Shown: positions 23,792-36,035, numbered from the stretch's first letter. The stretch: DNA of 64,000 nt from Erinaceus europaeus (GCF_950295315.1 NC_080177.1:83625094-83689093); one strand, 5' to 3'. Program-made: numbers and translations. Notes: generated from the letters alone by a model not told the origin.

Positions 23792-24030
23792 GAAAGCCCA
23801 GACTAAGCCCATTTACCTATGAAATGGGACAAGGAGTCTCTTCAGCAAGTGATTTGGAAAAATTGGATTGAGTCATACAGACAAATGAAATTGTATCATC
23901 ACATAAGACCATGTACAAAAGTCAACTCCAAGTGGATCAAAGACATGGACATTAAACCCAGAAGCCATCAAATGCATAGAAGAAAACATTGGCAAGAAAA
24001 CACTTAGTCTATGCTTTAAAAAAATTTTTT

Positions 24031-24310
24031 TCAGGCGGTAGCGCAGCAGGTTAAGTGCATGTGGCACAAAGCGCAAGGACCAGCTTAAGGATCCCAGTTC
24101 GAGCCCCCGGCTCCCCACCTGCAGGGGAGTCCCTTCACAAGCAGTGAAGCAGGTCTGCAGGTGTCTGTCTTTCTCTCCCCCTCTCTGTCTTCCTCCCTCT
24201 CTCCATTTCTCTCTGTCCTATCCAACAACAATGACATCAATAACAATAATAACTACAACAATAATGAAAAACAACAAAGGCAAAAGGGAAAATAAAGAAA
24301 TAAAAATATT
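24031..24310 (+). mobile_element. SINE-A, nested in L1
   Basis: CAGGCGGTAGCGCAGCAGGT head, GTTCGAGCCCCCGGCTCCCC, CT-rich middle, AATAATAACTACAACAATAA tail. It lies within the L1 at 22340-25860 and is therefore younger. Confidence 0.94.
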
Positions 24311-24535
24311 TATAAAAAATTCTTCAAAGATTCAAATCCAATAGCAAAGAAAACAAAAAAAAATGAATCAATATAACTACATAAAGCTTAAAAATTTCTA
24401 CACAGAAAAGGGCACCATTACCCAATCAGAAAGATACCCACTAATGTGAGAGATCTTTATAAAACACACTCCAGATAAAGAACTAATAACCAAAATACAT
24501 AAGGAGCTCAGTAAACTCAGAACCAACAAAACAAT

Positions 24536-24670
24536 GACAGGATAAAGGGACACTGGGGTTGTGTTGTGTCCCCTAGACACCAATGAAGAGGAGATGAGAG
24601 AGCTCGTGCATATTTGCCAAAGGCTGTCGTGCACCCCATTATCCCTACAGTAAAATTTAAAAAATAAAAG
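24536..24670 (+). mobile_element. Short 3'-end fragment inserted in L1
   Basis: An A-tailed piece (ACTGGGGTTGTGTTGTGTCC ... AAAATTTAAAAAATAAAAG) interrupts the L1 ORF2 sequence. Its opening resembles the L1 3' end at about 57510, so it is probably another 5'-truncated L1. Confidence 0.5.
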
Positions 24671-25864
24671 AAAATGGGGTGAGGACATGGACAGAAAGTT
24701 CACCAATGAAGAGAACCAGATAACCCACAGATACATTAGAAAGTGCTCAGAGCCACTGACCATCAGAAAAATGCAAATAAAGACAATGAGATGGTATTTT
24801 ACTCCTGTAAGAATATCATTATCTTGCAAAGCCAGTGATAACAAATGTTGGAGAGGATATGGGAACAAAAGGACTCTTCTGTACTGTTGGTGGGATTGTA
24901 CATGTGTCAAACTCTTATGAACAACAGTCTGGAATTTCTCAGAACACTAGGAACCTATGCTATGAACCAGCAGTGTCTCTCCTGGGAATATGTTTTGTTT
25001 TCCAAAGGAAACAGAACACCTACAAGAAGGGACAAATGTATACCTATCTTTATAGCAGAACAGTTGGTAATCACTAAAACTTGGAAGCAACCCAAATATC
25101 CAAGAATAGATCAGTGGCAAAAAAAAAAAAAATGACTGGGCTGTTAAAAAATTATGAATCCTTTTGCTTCATCTTGCATGGAAATTGAAAACATCATGTT
25201 AAATGAGATAAACCAAGAATAGAAGTACAAATACTGAATGCTTACACTTATAAACAGGATTTAGGGACACAGAAGGAGAACTGATCATGAAATGTCACCT
25301 GGGTGTGGACTGAACTGCCTGGTGTGGACAGGCCTGCACTCTAGTGCAAAGCCTGCATGACAGCCATGGCTTCCAGATGCAGATGCAGCCTTTGGTTCCA
25401 GACCTGTCTTTTGCTGGCTCAAAGACCATGTTGCCCTTGGTACTTTCTGCACAGGATAACTTTTGTGCCTAGCACTGATGATGCAATGCTGACACTGTAC
25501 TTCTCATGGAACCACTGAGCTGACTACTATGCATGCCTCAGCTGACTGTATCTCAGCATCATGAAAGGCTCTGCTGGAAAAAATAAAATGATGCACTTGC
25601 ATTGCTTGCCCCACCAATGATGTCTCAGAATCATTTCTTCCAGCTAGGGATCTCACCTCCCAAACACCCCCGTCAACCATTAAAGGCAGACACTTGACAA
25701 TGGGCATGGTGTATTGCATCAAAGTAAAGATTTCTGGAGAAGGGAATGGAGGGAGGGATGGAAGAAGACTTTTGGGATCCTGGTACATAATGCAACTGTA
25801 CCCATATATCAGTGTCTACACTATAAACTATTAACTCTCCCTCACACAATAAAAATGATAAGAA

Positions 25865-26640
25865 AGAAATGAATGCAATTTGAAAAGATGTATCTCAAAT
25901 AGTGGATCTGAAATTCAATAAAAACAACTGGAAAACTATTTTAATATGTTTTTATGTAATGGGAAAACATTTTTTAAGACACATGCACAAACACCACAGG
26001 CATGGAAATACAAAAAGATGCAATGTTGCCAGGGTAAAATGCTGTAATTTGGACTAATCTTGGCTGCAGTATTTCTCTAGTTAGTGAGAAGGGCGTATAT
26101 TCTTACCTCCGCATGTCCTGTAACACATGCTTGATTAGTTTAGTCTATATTTACTGTTTTAATTCTAAATCTGATAAGTCAGATTTCATTACACTTTTCC
26201 CAGTTGTAAAATTGCTTTCCCTATGTAAATCCTAGAACTATTAAATTAAGTAAAAACCAATACTCAAGCAAAACTATTCAAGAGGAAAGAGAGTAGAAAA
26301 TAGGAAAGAACTTAAAATTACTTTTATTTCCTTAGACAGGTGATCAGAAATCAGTGTGAATGGAATTTTCTTCTGTAAAACAATCACTAAAGTGACTGAA
26401 ACATATCCTGGAATTGTAAAGTAAATAAACACCTTACAGATAAAGAATCAAATTTGAATGGTATGTTTATTATTTATTGAGGTAATGTATATACTATCTC
26501 TTGTGTAGTCAAAATCATTACTAGACAAGAACTACCTAGATTTATCATTATTATTTCATTGGCACCAAGGCTATAATGTGACTTGGTTTCTGCTCAGTGA
26601 TTTCACTGCTTCTATCTGCTTTTTTTCCTTTTTGTTTCTT
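25865..26640. other. Unassigned AT-rich DNA
   Basis: No gene or named repeat seen. It may include unique ancestral sequence. Confidence 0.45.
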
Positions 26641-26650
26641 CTCTTTCTTC

Positions 26651-26664
26651 CCTTCTCTCTCCTT

Positions 26665-26712
<48 letters not shown>

Positions 26713-26720
26713 CTCTCTCT
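26651..26720. repeat. (CT)n microsatellite
   Basis: CT-rich run directly left of a SINE-A target site. Confidence 0.93.
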
Positions 26721-26731
26721 TCCCTCCACCT

Positions 26732-27020
26732 GTCTTTTTTTTAATATTTATTTTATTTATTTATTCCCTTTTGTTGCCCTTGTTGTTTTATTGTTGTAGT
26801 TATTATTGTTGTTGTCATTTTTGGATAGGACAGAGAGAAATGGAGAGAGGCAGGGAAGACAGAGAGGAGGAGAGAAAGACAGACACCTGCAGACCTGCTT
26901 CACCGCCTGTGAAGCGACTCCCCTGCAGGTGGGGAGCCGGGGTTCAAACCGGGATCCTTATGCTGGTCCTTGTGCTTTACGCCACCTGCGCTTAACCCGC
27001 TGCGCTACAGCCCAGCTCCC
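26732..27020 (-). mobile_element. SINE-A, minus strand, with 12-bp TSD
   Basis: Exact flanks TTCCCTCCACCT at 26720-26731 and 27021-27032. Complete, with low divergence. Confidence 0.96.
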
Positions 27021-27106
27021 TTCCCTCCACCTCTTATTCTCTCTTTCTTTTTTTATATAGACACAGAGAAAGTGAGAGAAGAGGAAGGTGATGGAGAAGT
27101 ATAGAG

Positions 27107-27165
27107 GGCCAGGTGGTGGTATACATGGTCACGCACATCTTACCAAGGCAGTGGGTACCGGTACA
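27107..27165 (+). mobile_element. SINE-B head fragment
   Basis: GGGCCAGGTGGTGGTATACA and following bases match only the tRNA-like head; the rest is absent. Confidence 0.6.
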
Positions 27166-27434
27166 TATGAGATTGGTTATAAGAATGAATTTTAATCCTA
27201 TAATAGTTTATTTCCATGGTAACTGGGATTCGGTTGAATTTATTTTACGTATTCTGAAATATTTCCTTCATTCTTCAATTGTTACAGTTTGGACTTCTTT
27301 TGAGATTTATTGTTTGGTACCAGACATATATTGTGTATAATGTGAACAGTCTATCAGGTATGCATATAGTGATTAATCATTTTCAAAATTGCTTTTTTGT
27401 GATTTCCATTCATCTATAACATTTCTTTTTTTTT
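27166..27434. other. Unassigned AT-rich DNA
   Basis: Nothing recognisable beyond short A/T runs. Confidence 0.4.
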
Positions 27435-27565
27435 ATATTGTATTTGTTTATGTATAGAGACTAAAGCACACTTCTGGCATATATTGTACTGAGGATCAAA
27501 ACCAAGGCCTATACATTCATGTTCTATCTTTTACCTTCTGAGTCGCCTCCCCAGCTGCTAAGGAT
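27435..27565 (-). mobile_element. Old SINE-C-like copy, minus strand
   Basis: TATTGTACTGAGGATCAAAA, CAAGGCCTATACATTCATG and CTGAGTCGCCTCCCCAGC follow the reversed SINE-C order. Diverged. Confidence 0.5.
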
Positions 27566-27576
27566 TTGTATATACC

Positions 27577-27778
27577 TTATTTATTTTTATTTATTTAGAT
27601 AGAAACCGAAATCAAGATGGAAAGGGGAGATAGAAATGGATAGTGAGAAAAAATACACACCTGCAGTCCTACTTCACCACTCATGAAGCTTTCTCCCTGT
27701 AGGAGGGAACCAAGGGTTTGAACATGGCTCCTTACACATGGTAACAGGTACACCCAGCCAGGTGTGCCACTGCCTTTC
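27577..27778 (-). mobile_element. SINE-B, minus strand
   Basis: ACACACCTGCAGTCCTACTT, TTTCTCCCTGTAGGAGGGAA and a head complement with CCAGCCAGGTGTGCCAC. Confidence 0.88.
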
Positions 27779-27849
27779 CTGGTTAGTACTTCTTAAAAAA
27801 AAAAAAAACATTTTTCCCTTGCTGTTATTGTCATTGCTAGGACTACACC

Positions 27850-28850
27850 ACTCTGGAGTGACATTTTCTGATATAAAGAGAAAATTGTTACCGGTCATCT
27901 CCATCAGAAACAACACAACAGACCCCTTTGTGGCCCCCATAGCACCATACCTTCAACGTGGATCCACAAAGGCAGAGAATGTTCCATCCTCCAAAGGGAG
28001 GTTGGACAACATACTCTGTCTACCACCTGAGGAAGATGGGTCCTGAAATTGGGGCAGCTTGGAACATTCCTACTCATGACCACAGAATGTGAGCTCAGAT
28101 CTACAGGGATGCAGAGATCACACAGGTTCCTAAGCTGAATATGGGGCCCAGAGCAAATTGATGTATATGTATACACAATATATGTATACACTATAATATG
28201 TATACACTTTTCCCATATTTGGGAGCTACTCTCTTCCCTGATCCAGCTTTCTAGCCCATTTTCCAGCCATGACATCATCTACTAATAGCTTGGGTCCACC
28301 CACATATCATATGTCAGGCTCAGGAAAAAAAAAACTAGTATAGTCATGGACACTTTGGAATATAACTAAAATAGGCCTACTCACTATCTACAAAGCAGAG
28401 ACCCCAAATCTTCATCTGCAATATTCCAGCCTTTAGGTTAGTCAACAATTTGTTTGGCTTTATGTGTTAACTCTTCTTTCAGCCACCAGGTTTCAGATGC
28501 TACGATGATGCTGACCGGACTTCCCTGGACAGACAACCCCACCAATGTGTCCTGGAGCCCTGCTTCCCCAGAGCCCTGTCCCACTAGGGAAAGAGACAGA
28601 CAGGCTGGGAGTATGGATCCACCTGTCAACATCCATGTTCAGCGGGGAAGCAATGACAGAAGCCAGACCTTCCACCTTCTGCATCCCACAATGACCTGGG
28701 TCCATCCTCCCAGAGGGATAGAGAATAGGAAAGCTGTCAGGGGAGGGGGTGGGATATGGAGATCTGGTGGTGGGAATTGTGTGGAGTTGTACCCCCCATC
28801 CTATGGCTTTTGTCAGTGTTTCCTTTTTATAAATAAAAATTTTTAAAAAA
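27850..28850 (+). mobile_element. LINE family X, longest copy here
   Basis: About 1 kb ending GGTGGTGGGAATTGTGTGGA ... TTTTTATAAATAAAAAT with an A-rich tail. The 3' 400 bp are shared with 33955-34450 and 56465-57325. The part upstream (ATCAGAAACAACACAACAGA onward) is seen only here. The structure fits a LINE 3' UTR; family not identified. Confidence 0.7.
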
Positions 28851-28882
28851 GAAAGGAAGGAAGGAAGGAAGGAAGGGAGAAA

Positions 28883-28947
<65 letters not shown>
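28851..28947. repeat. (GGAA)n/(GAAA)n microsatellite
   Basis: Purine tract directly after the A-tail of the LINE copy, probably grown from that tail. Confidence 0.95.
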
Positions 28948-29875
28948 CCAAAGAGTAGGGAGGAGAAGAAACCACAGTGCTGAACTCTCACTCATGCGGC
29001 AACAGCAGAGTTCAAACTGGGATCACATGCAGGGAAAAGCAGGCTAACCAGCCTAGGGAGACATTTTGCCAGCTCACTACATATTTCAACAAATGAATGA
29101 AAGAAAACCTTAGCGAATGTTTCCCAGCAGAGTCAGGGAGAACATAATATAAAGAAAGGAAAAAGGAGGCAGGGATATGAATACTGATAGTGAAATAAAC
29201 ACAAATAGTAATAACTAAAATAAAAGAATCATGAATTTCATGTAATTTACTTATATTCAATTATATCAATCTCTTTAATTAATTTGTAAAATTTGACATG
29301 GAAGCCAGAAGACAGTTCTCTGCTTAAGTGATTGTCTTACTGTTTGCAGTACCCAAGCTCAAGTCATAATACCACAGGGCAATGCCATAATATTAAGGGA
29401 AATATTAAGTATTGTTGTTTGTCTGCCTACCCTATCTATCAATCTATCTATCTATCTATTATCTTGCTCTTCTCTCTCTTTCTCTTTGTCCAGTCATATA
29501 TAATGAACAACACATTGTAAAGTTGCACATACAAGACCCCAGTTCTACCAAAAGAAATTAAAAAGAAAAATCTCCTTAGAGTTACACCACAACAATTTTT
29601 ATCATTTAATAAAGGAAAACATTGTGGTCTAAAAAGTGTCCACCCACATGTATCTGAGGCATGGGCTCAGGGACCCAGAAAACACTAAACCACCAGTCAA
29701 TTTTAGATTGATTTTTTTCAGAACAGTTCAGAACAGTTGTTCCTCATTCTAGACTCACGAATATAGCTTACACTCCAAGAACATAACTGTGTTAAGAAAT
29801 CACTAGGTACTAGACTTCCTTTTGTTTCTCTTCTTTTCTTTTTTTGCTTCTACCACTTCAGAAGACCATCCCCCC
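28948..29875. other. Unassigned DNA with an (ATCT)n run
   Basis: A (CTAT)n microsatellite lies at 29432-29459. I see no gene. 28960-29070 may be a decayed minus-strand SINE. Confidence 0.45.
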
Positions 29876-30082
29876 TTCAATTTATTTTTATTTATTATTT
29901 ATTTATTTGATAGGACAGGGAGAAATTGAGAGAGGAGGGGGAGATAGAGAGGGACAGATAAAGGTAGACACCTACAGACCTGCTTCACCTTTGTGAAGCT
30001 CCCCCCCCACACACTGATGGAGAACAGGAGCTCGAACCCAGGTCCTTAGATTAGTACTATGTGTGCTTAACCAGGTACCAGG
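29876..30082 (-). mobile_element. SINE-B, minus strand
   Basis: GATAGGACAGGGAGAAATTG, CACCTACAGACCTGCTTCAC, GGAGCTCGAACCCAGGTCC and TGTGCTTAACCAGGTACCAG. Confidence 0.88.
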
Positions 30083-30636
30083 ACGAGATTTTCTATAGAC
30101 AAAACACCAAAGCCTCCAAATATACTGTTTGACAGTCTTCGAAGGGAGAACAAGCAGATAAGCCTCCCATAGGTGATATGCCACGCACGGAAGGAGTTAG
30201 GCCAGTTTGCTTACTTGCTACACCCCCCGCCCCCGATCTCATAGGAGTCGACTCAGAGATAAAGATGTGGGTGTCACCAGGATGGAGTCTGGTGCAGGGA
30301 AAAAAAAAGATGTTAATTGCCTAACTAGATTTTGATTATGCTTTCTGTTCATGCAAACTCACTTCATTCCATGGCACTTCAAGCTAAGTGCAGTAATTTA
30401 AAAGCCTTTTTTTTTTTTTTTGCTTTTCATTAAGGAACAGATATGAGAAAAGAGAGTATGCACTTAATAGTTTCATTTTATTCTGCCTGTTGTATATCTA
30501 AGATGCAATCATGGAAAATTTGAAACTAATAATGCACTCAAAGTCGTTAAATGACTTGTAATGACAGATAATACTTTCCATTCCTGAACGAGTATAAACG
30601 AGGGATCCATGAATAGGAGATGTGTTTTAGAACCTC
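30083..30636. other. Unassigned DNA
   Basis: No gene or clear repeat. A 17-T run lies near 30405. Confidence 0.4.
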
Positions 30637-30648
30637 ATGCTGTGTCCT

Positions 30649-30758
30649 TCTTCTTCTAGCATTTGCCCTTCTTCCGTAGCCAGTCAACAGCGTCAGGTTG
30701 AGCCTGATGTAAAGTTTCGAGACCTCCTTTGAATCTGGAGAGGTGGCAGTCGTTGAGT
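30649..30758 (-). mobile_element. RTE/Jockey-like LINE 3' end, 110 bp, with 12-bp TSD
   Basis: Flanked by ATGCTGTGTCCT at 30637-30648 and 30759-30770. The complement overlaps the last part of the 20792-21192 element, including the same AGAAGAAGA terminus. It keeps a leucine codon where that copy has a stop. Confidence 0.88.
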
Positions 30759-30770
30759 ATGCTGTGTCCT

Positions 30771-31189
30771 GATCTACTGTAACTCCAGTAGCCTTAAGTA
30801 AAGTAAGCCATGATGCTTTCTGATGTTGACAGAAAAAGCTTCTCACCCAAATGAAGCGCCCTCGGCTTCAGCTATCGGACCAGGGTGCTGCAGCTTGTAA
30901 GGGACGGAAACTGTGAGTGTTGACAGCAGTTCACTGCCAAAGTCAATGGACTTAGATTAAATGTCAGCAAATGAGCAGGGTAACTGTGAGTGCTGTCCCA
31001 TGTGGCAGAATTGGTCTGATGTGTGAGAGGAAGTCACTCAATTATTGTATAAGGAATGCCAAAGGCTGATAGTAAAATCTGACAGATCAATTTGAAATCA
31101 AACTGTTTAACAAACAGAACTTCCTACCTCTTTGTCAGTCTCCCTAAATGCGCCACCCAAGTTCCAGGACTTCCACTATCAAAGAGTTC
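30771..31189. other. Unassigned DNA
   Basis: Nothing recognisable. Confidence 0.4.
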
Positions 31190-31474
31190 TGGGTTTTTTG
31201 TTTTGTTTTGTTCTGTTTTGCCTCCAGGTTATCTCTGGGGCTTGGTGCCTGCACTGCAAACCCACTGCTCCTGGAGGCTATTTTTTTCCTTTTGTTGCCC
31301 TTGTAGTTTATTGTTGCTGTTCTTGTTATTATATTGTTGTTATTGCTGTTGATGTTGGATAGGACAGAGAGAAATGGAGAGAGGAAGGGAAGACAGAGAG
31401 GAGGAGAGAAAGACAGACACCTGCAGACCTGCTTCACCACCTGTGAAGCGAAGCGACTCCCCTGCAGGTGGGGA
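31190..31474 (-). mobile_element. SINE-A long form, minus strand, head missing
   Basis: Begins with (GTTTT)n, then the extension (GCCTCCAGGTTATCTCTGGG), GATAGGACAGAGAGAAATGG and CTCCCCTGCAGGTGGGGAG. Similarity ends before the B-box. GCGAA is duplicated at about 31447-31456. Confidence 0.92.
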
Positions 31475-31939
31475 GTCTTCAGTTCTCCTCTGCTCTGCTG
31501 TCCACAGCCTTTCCCTCTGGCACGCACCACATCTCAGAGAAAACCAAAAAGTTGTCTTTGCTATATTTTTTCAATTAATTTGTTTTTTTTATTTGCATCA
31601 CATGCGAATAGAGCCATTTGCTTACTGGCTTACGTACTGACTTGTGTAGTGTAAATATATCAAGTTCTATCTGTGTTGCTAAAAAACTGTAAGTTCGTAT
31701 CTTTAATAACTGGGTAGTGTTCCACTAAATATACCTGTAAATATATAGTTTAATACACACACATATGTGACACCTGAAATATTATATATACTATGCATCC
31801 ATTACAACTTCTGTATTCAGTCAAGTCCATGGGGATTTAGGTGGGGATCTACTTTTGGGCTATTGTAAATAATTCTGCTATGAATATAGAGGTGGTACAA
31901 ATGTTCTTTAAAATTAGTGTTCTAAATAAAAATTCCCTT
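31475..31939. other. Unassigned AT-rich DNA
   Basis: No confident feature; parts may be old L1. Confidence 0.4.
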
Positions 31940-32180
31940 ATGGCCCAACCATATCACACTTTGGTATGTACCCAATGGACACTCAAACACTAATTCAAAG
32001 GACACACGCACCCCTGTGTTCACAGCTGCATTGGTCACAGTAGCCAGAGTGAAAGCAGCCTCAATGCCCATCTACAGATGACTGTATAAAGAAGGCATGG
32101 GATATATATTCCATGGAATGATACTCTAAGGTCAAAAAAAAGGTGATATTATATGTGTACATCTTGATACAGACACGGCA
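31940..32180 (+). mobile_element. L1 ORF2 3'-end fragment
   Basis: CCCCTGTGTTCACAGCTGCA, CACAGTAGCCAGAGTGAAAG, CTACAGATGACTGTATAAAG and TTCCATGGAATGATACTCTA match the order in L1 ORF2 near its end. Confidence 0.8.
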
Positions 32181-32289
32181 TATTACGACACTTTGACTGT
32201 GGAGATGTGATTCTTGTCTTGGGGCTGTGTCCTAAGAGGACAATTACACCCATCCAGAGAGAACTGTGTCCACCTGTGTTCATAGAAGC

Positions 32290-32890
32290 AAATTTTCTCC
32301 TTTTCTTTCAGCGTTTTATTGGTGAATCCGGATCTTTTGAGGTTCCATAAAAATTGCAGTACTGTCTGCTTTATTTCCCTATAAAAGTCACTGAGATTTT
32401 GAGAGGGACTGCACTGAATACGTACAATTCTTGAAGTAAGATGACCTTTGAAAATTGATTATTTTTTCAATGCAAGGACAAATGCTATGTTTCCATTTCT
32501 TTCTGTCTTTTAATCGCTTGACAATGTCTTAATGGATTTCAGCACATAGGTCTTTTGCCTTTTTTACTAGATTTATTCTCAGATGTATCATCTTATTCAA
32601 TGTAATTACAAATGAGGTGTTTTTTTCATAAATTATTTTCCTATTATCCAGTATTTGCATATGGAAATGCAACAGCTCATACAGATACTGATTTTTTTAT
32701 CATCTACCTCATCACATTCAATATTTCTGGTGGAGTGCATGGAGTTATCTATGTGCATTATCATGTTGTTTACAAACAGTGGTAAATTCCTATTTTTTTC
32801 TCCAATTTGGATTTTTTAATATAATTTTTGGCCTAATTATACTAAGGCCTTTCAAACCTATGTTTAGCAGAAGTGATTAAAAAGGATATT
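32290..32890 (-). mobile_element. L1 ORF2 fragment, minus strand
   Basis: TTTGAGGTTCCATAAAAATT, GGGACTGCACTGAATACGTA and GGTCTTTTGCCTTTTTTACT are reversed L1 ORF2 wording. AT-rich and decayed. Confidence 0.7.
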
Positions 32891-33272
32891 CTTGGGAGTC
32901 GGGTGGTAGTGCATTTTACTGTTGACTGCAAACCATTATTAGTCCTCTCAGTAAAGAAAAATATATATATATGTGAACAAAAATTGTGAGGCTTCAAAAA
33001 AAAAAAACAGGAATCTTAAATACATATCACTAAGTGGAAAAAATGATCTGGAAAAGCTATATAGTGAAAGTTATATGACAGAGGAAAAAAGTAATATCAT
33101 GGAAATAAGAAAAGAATCCGTGACTAGAACAGAGAAAGGGAGGGATCCTTAGAGCACTGAGGATTTTCAGCAGCGACAGTGCTGGCTAGGGTGCCTAGTA
33201 TTTACTGGGAGCTAGTATGATACTACAGTGTCAGAAATAAATCTACAGTTTTATATTTTAAATATACATTTT

Positions 33273-33547
33273 AATATGTATTTTATTCATTTATTCCCTT
33301 TTGTTGTCCTTGTTTTATTGTTGTAGTTATTATTGTTGTCGTCGTTGTTGGATAGGACAGAGAGACATGGAGAGAGGAGGGGAAGACAGAGGGGGAGAGA
33401 AAGACAGACACCTGCAGACCTGCTTCACCGCCTGGGAAGCGACTCCCCTTCAGGTGGGGAGCCCGGGGCTCGAACCGGGATCCTTACGCAGGTCCTTGTG
33501 CTTTGCGCCACCTGCGCTTAACCCGCTGCGCTACCGCCCGACTCCCA
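33273..33547 (-). mobile_element. SINE-A, minus strand, with 14-bp TSD
   Basis: Flanked by TAAATATACATTTT at 33259-33272 and 33548-33561. Complete and little diverged. Confidence 0.97.
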
Positions 33548-33867
33548 TAAATATACATTTTTATAATTCACAAATCCACAGTGTGAATACAAGGAGTGAA
33601 CCTTCATATAAAGCAAGGCCCATGGAGACAATCGTGTGTGTGGGGGGGGTCTCCCTGACTGCACCATCGCCGGTGGGCTCCATGTCCCTATGGAAGGCAG
33701 CTGGCGGCTTCTGCACTTTCTGTCCAGTTTTGCTAGGAGCCTAGTACAGTTACAAGCATGATCAGTTTTACTCTTCCTGTTTGTTTTCATTTCTTCCCCT
33801 TTCTCTGAGTAGTTTCCTCACTCTTGTCTTAAGCCTTTATTGTTTTAAGATGTATTTTATTTTTTGT

Positions 33868-33950
33868 TGCCACCAGGCTTATCACTGGGGATCAGCGCCT
33901 ACAGGATGAATCGCTGCTCTGCTCCCGGCGGTCATTTTCCTTTGCTTAAA
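33868..33950 (-). mobile_element. SINE-A extension fragment, minus strand
   Basis: CACCAGGCTTATCACTGGGG, ATCGCTGCTCTGCTCCCGGC and GGTCATTTTCC match only the SINE 3' extension. Confidence 0.65.
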
Positions 33951-33954
33951 AATG

Positions 33955-34450
33955 ACTGGAGTCACAGGCCCCTTGAAACACACTTAGCTTCTTCCCACAG
34001 GAAGACCCCTGGTTTCAGCTACGCTATTCCTACCTTTAGGTTTCTGATTATGAAACAATTTATTCTGCTTTATATTATAATCCTTTTCAGCCACCAAGCT
34101 GCAGATGCTACCATGACACCAACCTGACTCCCCTGGACAGACGCCCTCACCCATGTGTCCTGGAGCCTCCCCTCCCCAGAGCCCTGCCCCACTAGGGAAA
34201 GACAGACACAGGCTGGGGGTGTGGGTTCACCTGCCAACACCCATGTCCAGCGAAGAAGCAATGACAGAAGCCACAACTCCCACCTTCTGATCCCCAGAAA
34301 GAATTTGGGTCCAGGCTCCCAGAGGGATAAAGAACAGGGAAGCTTCCAATGGAGGAGATGGGACACGGACCTCTGGTGATGAGAATTATATAGATTTGTA
34401 CTCCTTTTACCCTACAATCTTGTCAATCAGTATTAAATCACTAAATAAAT
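33955..34450 (+). mobile_element. LINE family X 3' end
   Basis: Shares CCACCAAGCTGCAGATGCTA, CCCAGAGCCCTGCCCCACTA and CCCAGAGGGATAAAGAACAG with 56465-57325 and ends in AAATCACTAAATAAATAA. Confidence 0.75.
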
Positions 34451-34459
34451 AAAAATAAA

Positions 34460-34705
34460 AATAAAACAGAACGGAGAGGGAGGAGGAACACCTGTGTCCC
34501 CGCTATGAAGCGCCTCCTGCAGGTGGAAACTGGGGGCTTGGACTCGGCGCCCTAACCACCATCACCAGACTCCTTAATTATTTTTTTTTTGCTGGGTCTT
34601 AGTGCCAGCACTACAAATCCACTGCTCCAGGTGACCTTTTTATTTATTTTATTTTATTGAAGAGGATAGAGAGAAACTGAGAGTGAGAGAGAGGAAGAGC
34701 TATGT
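34460..34705 (-). mobile_element. Two adjacent minus-strand SINE remnants
   Basis: 34460-34573 has CACCTGTGTCCCCGCTATGA and GCGCCCTAACCACCATCACC (body and head). 34580-34705 has GCTGGGTCTTAGTGCCAGCA and CTACAAATCCACTGCTCCAG (extension and purine-rich part). Confidence 0.65.
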
Positions 34706-35874
34706 AATTGTAATTGTCCCCTTCTGTCCCCAATAATTGTACGTTCATGCCTCTGTCCCCACGTTTACTTACTTTCTAACCTCATCATTTAACTGCTCTG
34801 ACCTCAATTCTTACAATTATTTTTCAGTTAAGAGCTCTCTCGTTTAGTATTATTTTACACTATATATGGCAACTAGTAATAATTGTACATTCATCAACTA
34901 AACACAAAAACCTATGGAGGTCACAAAACTGCACCAACTCACAGTATAGACCCATTAATTCGATATTGAAGAAACTCTTACTCTTTCTCCTTTACCTCTT
35001 GCCAAAGGATGCGGGGGGGGGGGGGGTCCCTCTGGCTGGTGAGATGGAGAGAGACTGTCATCTGTTGGTCAGTGTTTTCCTAACAAAGAAAACATCTGAA
35101 GCCCATGGTGTTAGCTCAGGGCAAGTTGGGCAGATGGTGTATGGTATATGGAGGCCCTAAAGGGACCTGGCTCTCATCAGATGTGAGGAGAAGAAAGAGG
35201 TCTCTCCATAAATTTAGCAACTGTGAAGCCTATACTTTGATTCCTGCTTCTTGTGTCCTGTTCTCCATTTATAGCTCCCAGGAGAGAAGAGGGAAGACAT
35301 CAGTGTGTGCTCAGCCCCCGTAACATTCTGGAAAGGCTCTGGGGTTGTTATCTTTTTATAAACATTAGTTATGAGTGCAGAAATCTGTTTCTACAGGAAC
35401 CACTCATAACCCAAGGTCTGAAGGTCACCTCTAATGGAAAAGAGAAGGGAAGACAGTCCTTAGCGTTTTTCGATGTGTAAAGCTCACACCATTTTCTTCA
35501 CGCTGTCCGGACTGTCTTTGTGGCTGGCTCCAGTCATGACCACTTGATCTCTAAGTGTCGTATGTTGCATTGGAAGAAAGAGCACGTGGACCTGACAAAA
35601 GCTGGACTGGAAGAGGGCAGAATTTTCTGTGGAGACTGCTGAAGGGAAAGCAGAATGACAAACGAGTAAGTCAACTGATGAACAGAAGAGGTGCCTGAGG
35701 GTCTCACTGGCTGGTGCAGTAAGGGCTCCTTCTCTGACTCCCCCTCGGAGTTATTTTTAAATTTAGAAAGGCAACTTGCCCTGTTGTCATCTTGAGACAC
35801 ATGCAAGCAATGTGGAAGGAGCAAAATAGATATCAAATTATCTATATCAAATTAGAAAATACATTCACTCCAAA
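34706..35874. other. Unassigned unique DNA with a 14-G run
   Basis: A homopolymer of 14 G lies at 35013-35026. Open frames up to 100 codons show no recognisable domain. No gene is called. Confidence 0.5.
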
Positions 35875-36035
35875 AATCATTTGGGTCCATGCTCCCAGTG
35901 GAGGAGAAATGACAGGAGTGAGGATGACCCAGGAAGGCTCTGAACTCCAACTCCATGAGGATCCAGTGAGAGAGGAAGAAAGGGGATGAGAGGAAAGGAA
36001 GATAAGATAGGACCAGAGGGGGAAAAAAGGCAAAT
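35875..36035 (+). repeat. Interspersed repeat shared with 19405-19735
   Basis: GGCTCTGAACTCCAACTCCA and neighbouring bases match the complement at about 19520-19545. Purine-rich towards the end. Confidence 0.5.

Larger units (their letters stand above)
22430..25130 (+). pseudogene. L1 ORF2 remnant (reverse transcriptase onward)
   Basis: Translated fragments across frames match the L1 reverse transcriptase. The catalytic block reads SLFADDVIV at 23015-23041, the mammalian L1 form of the YxDD box. Upstream is [12 protein letters not shown] (about 22908-22943). Many stops and frameshifts, and three insertions, make it non-functional. Confidence 0.85.
22340..25860 (+). mobile_element. L1 (ORF2 to 3' UTR), broken, with nested insertions
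   Basis: The longest LINE in the window, 5'-truncated within ORF2. Readable in order are the reverse transcriptase, the rest of ORF2 and a long 3' UTR ending CACAATAAAAATGATAAG. Nested elements lie at 23619-23791, 24031-24310 and about 24536-24670. The 3' UTR phrase TGGTGTATTGCATCAAAGTA recurs near 57428, tying those L1 ends to one lineage. Confidence 0.88.

Noticed and set aside
31092..31362. Cys/Leu/Phe-rich membrane-like peptides
   Set aside because: They are translations of the reversed SINE-A tail (GTT/CTT-rich).
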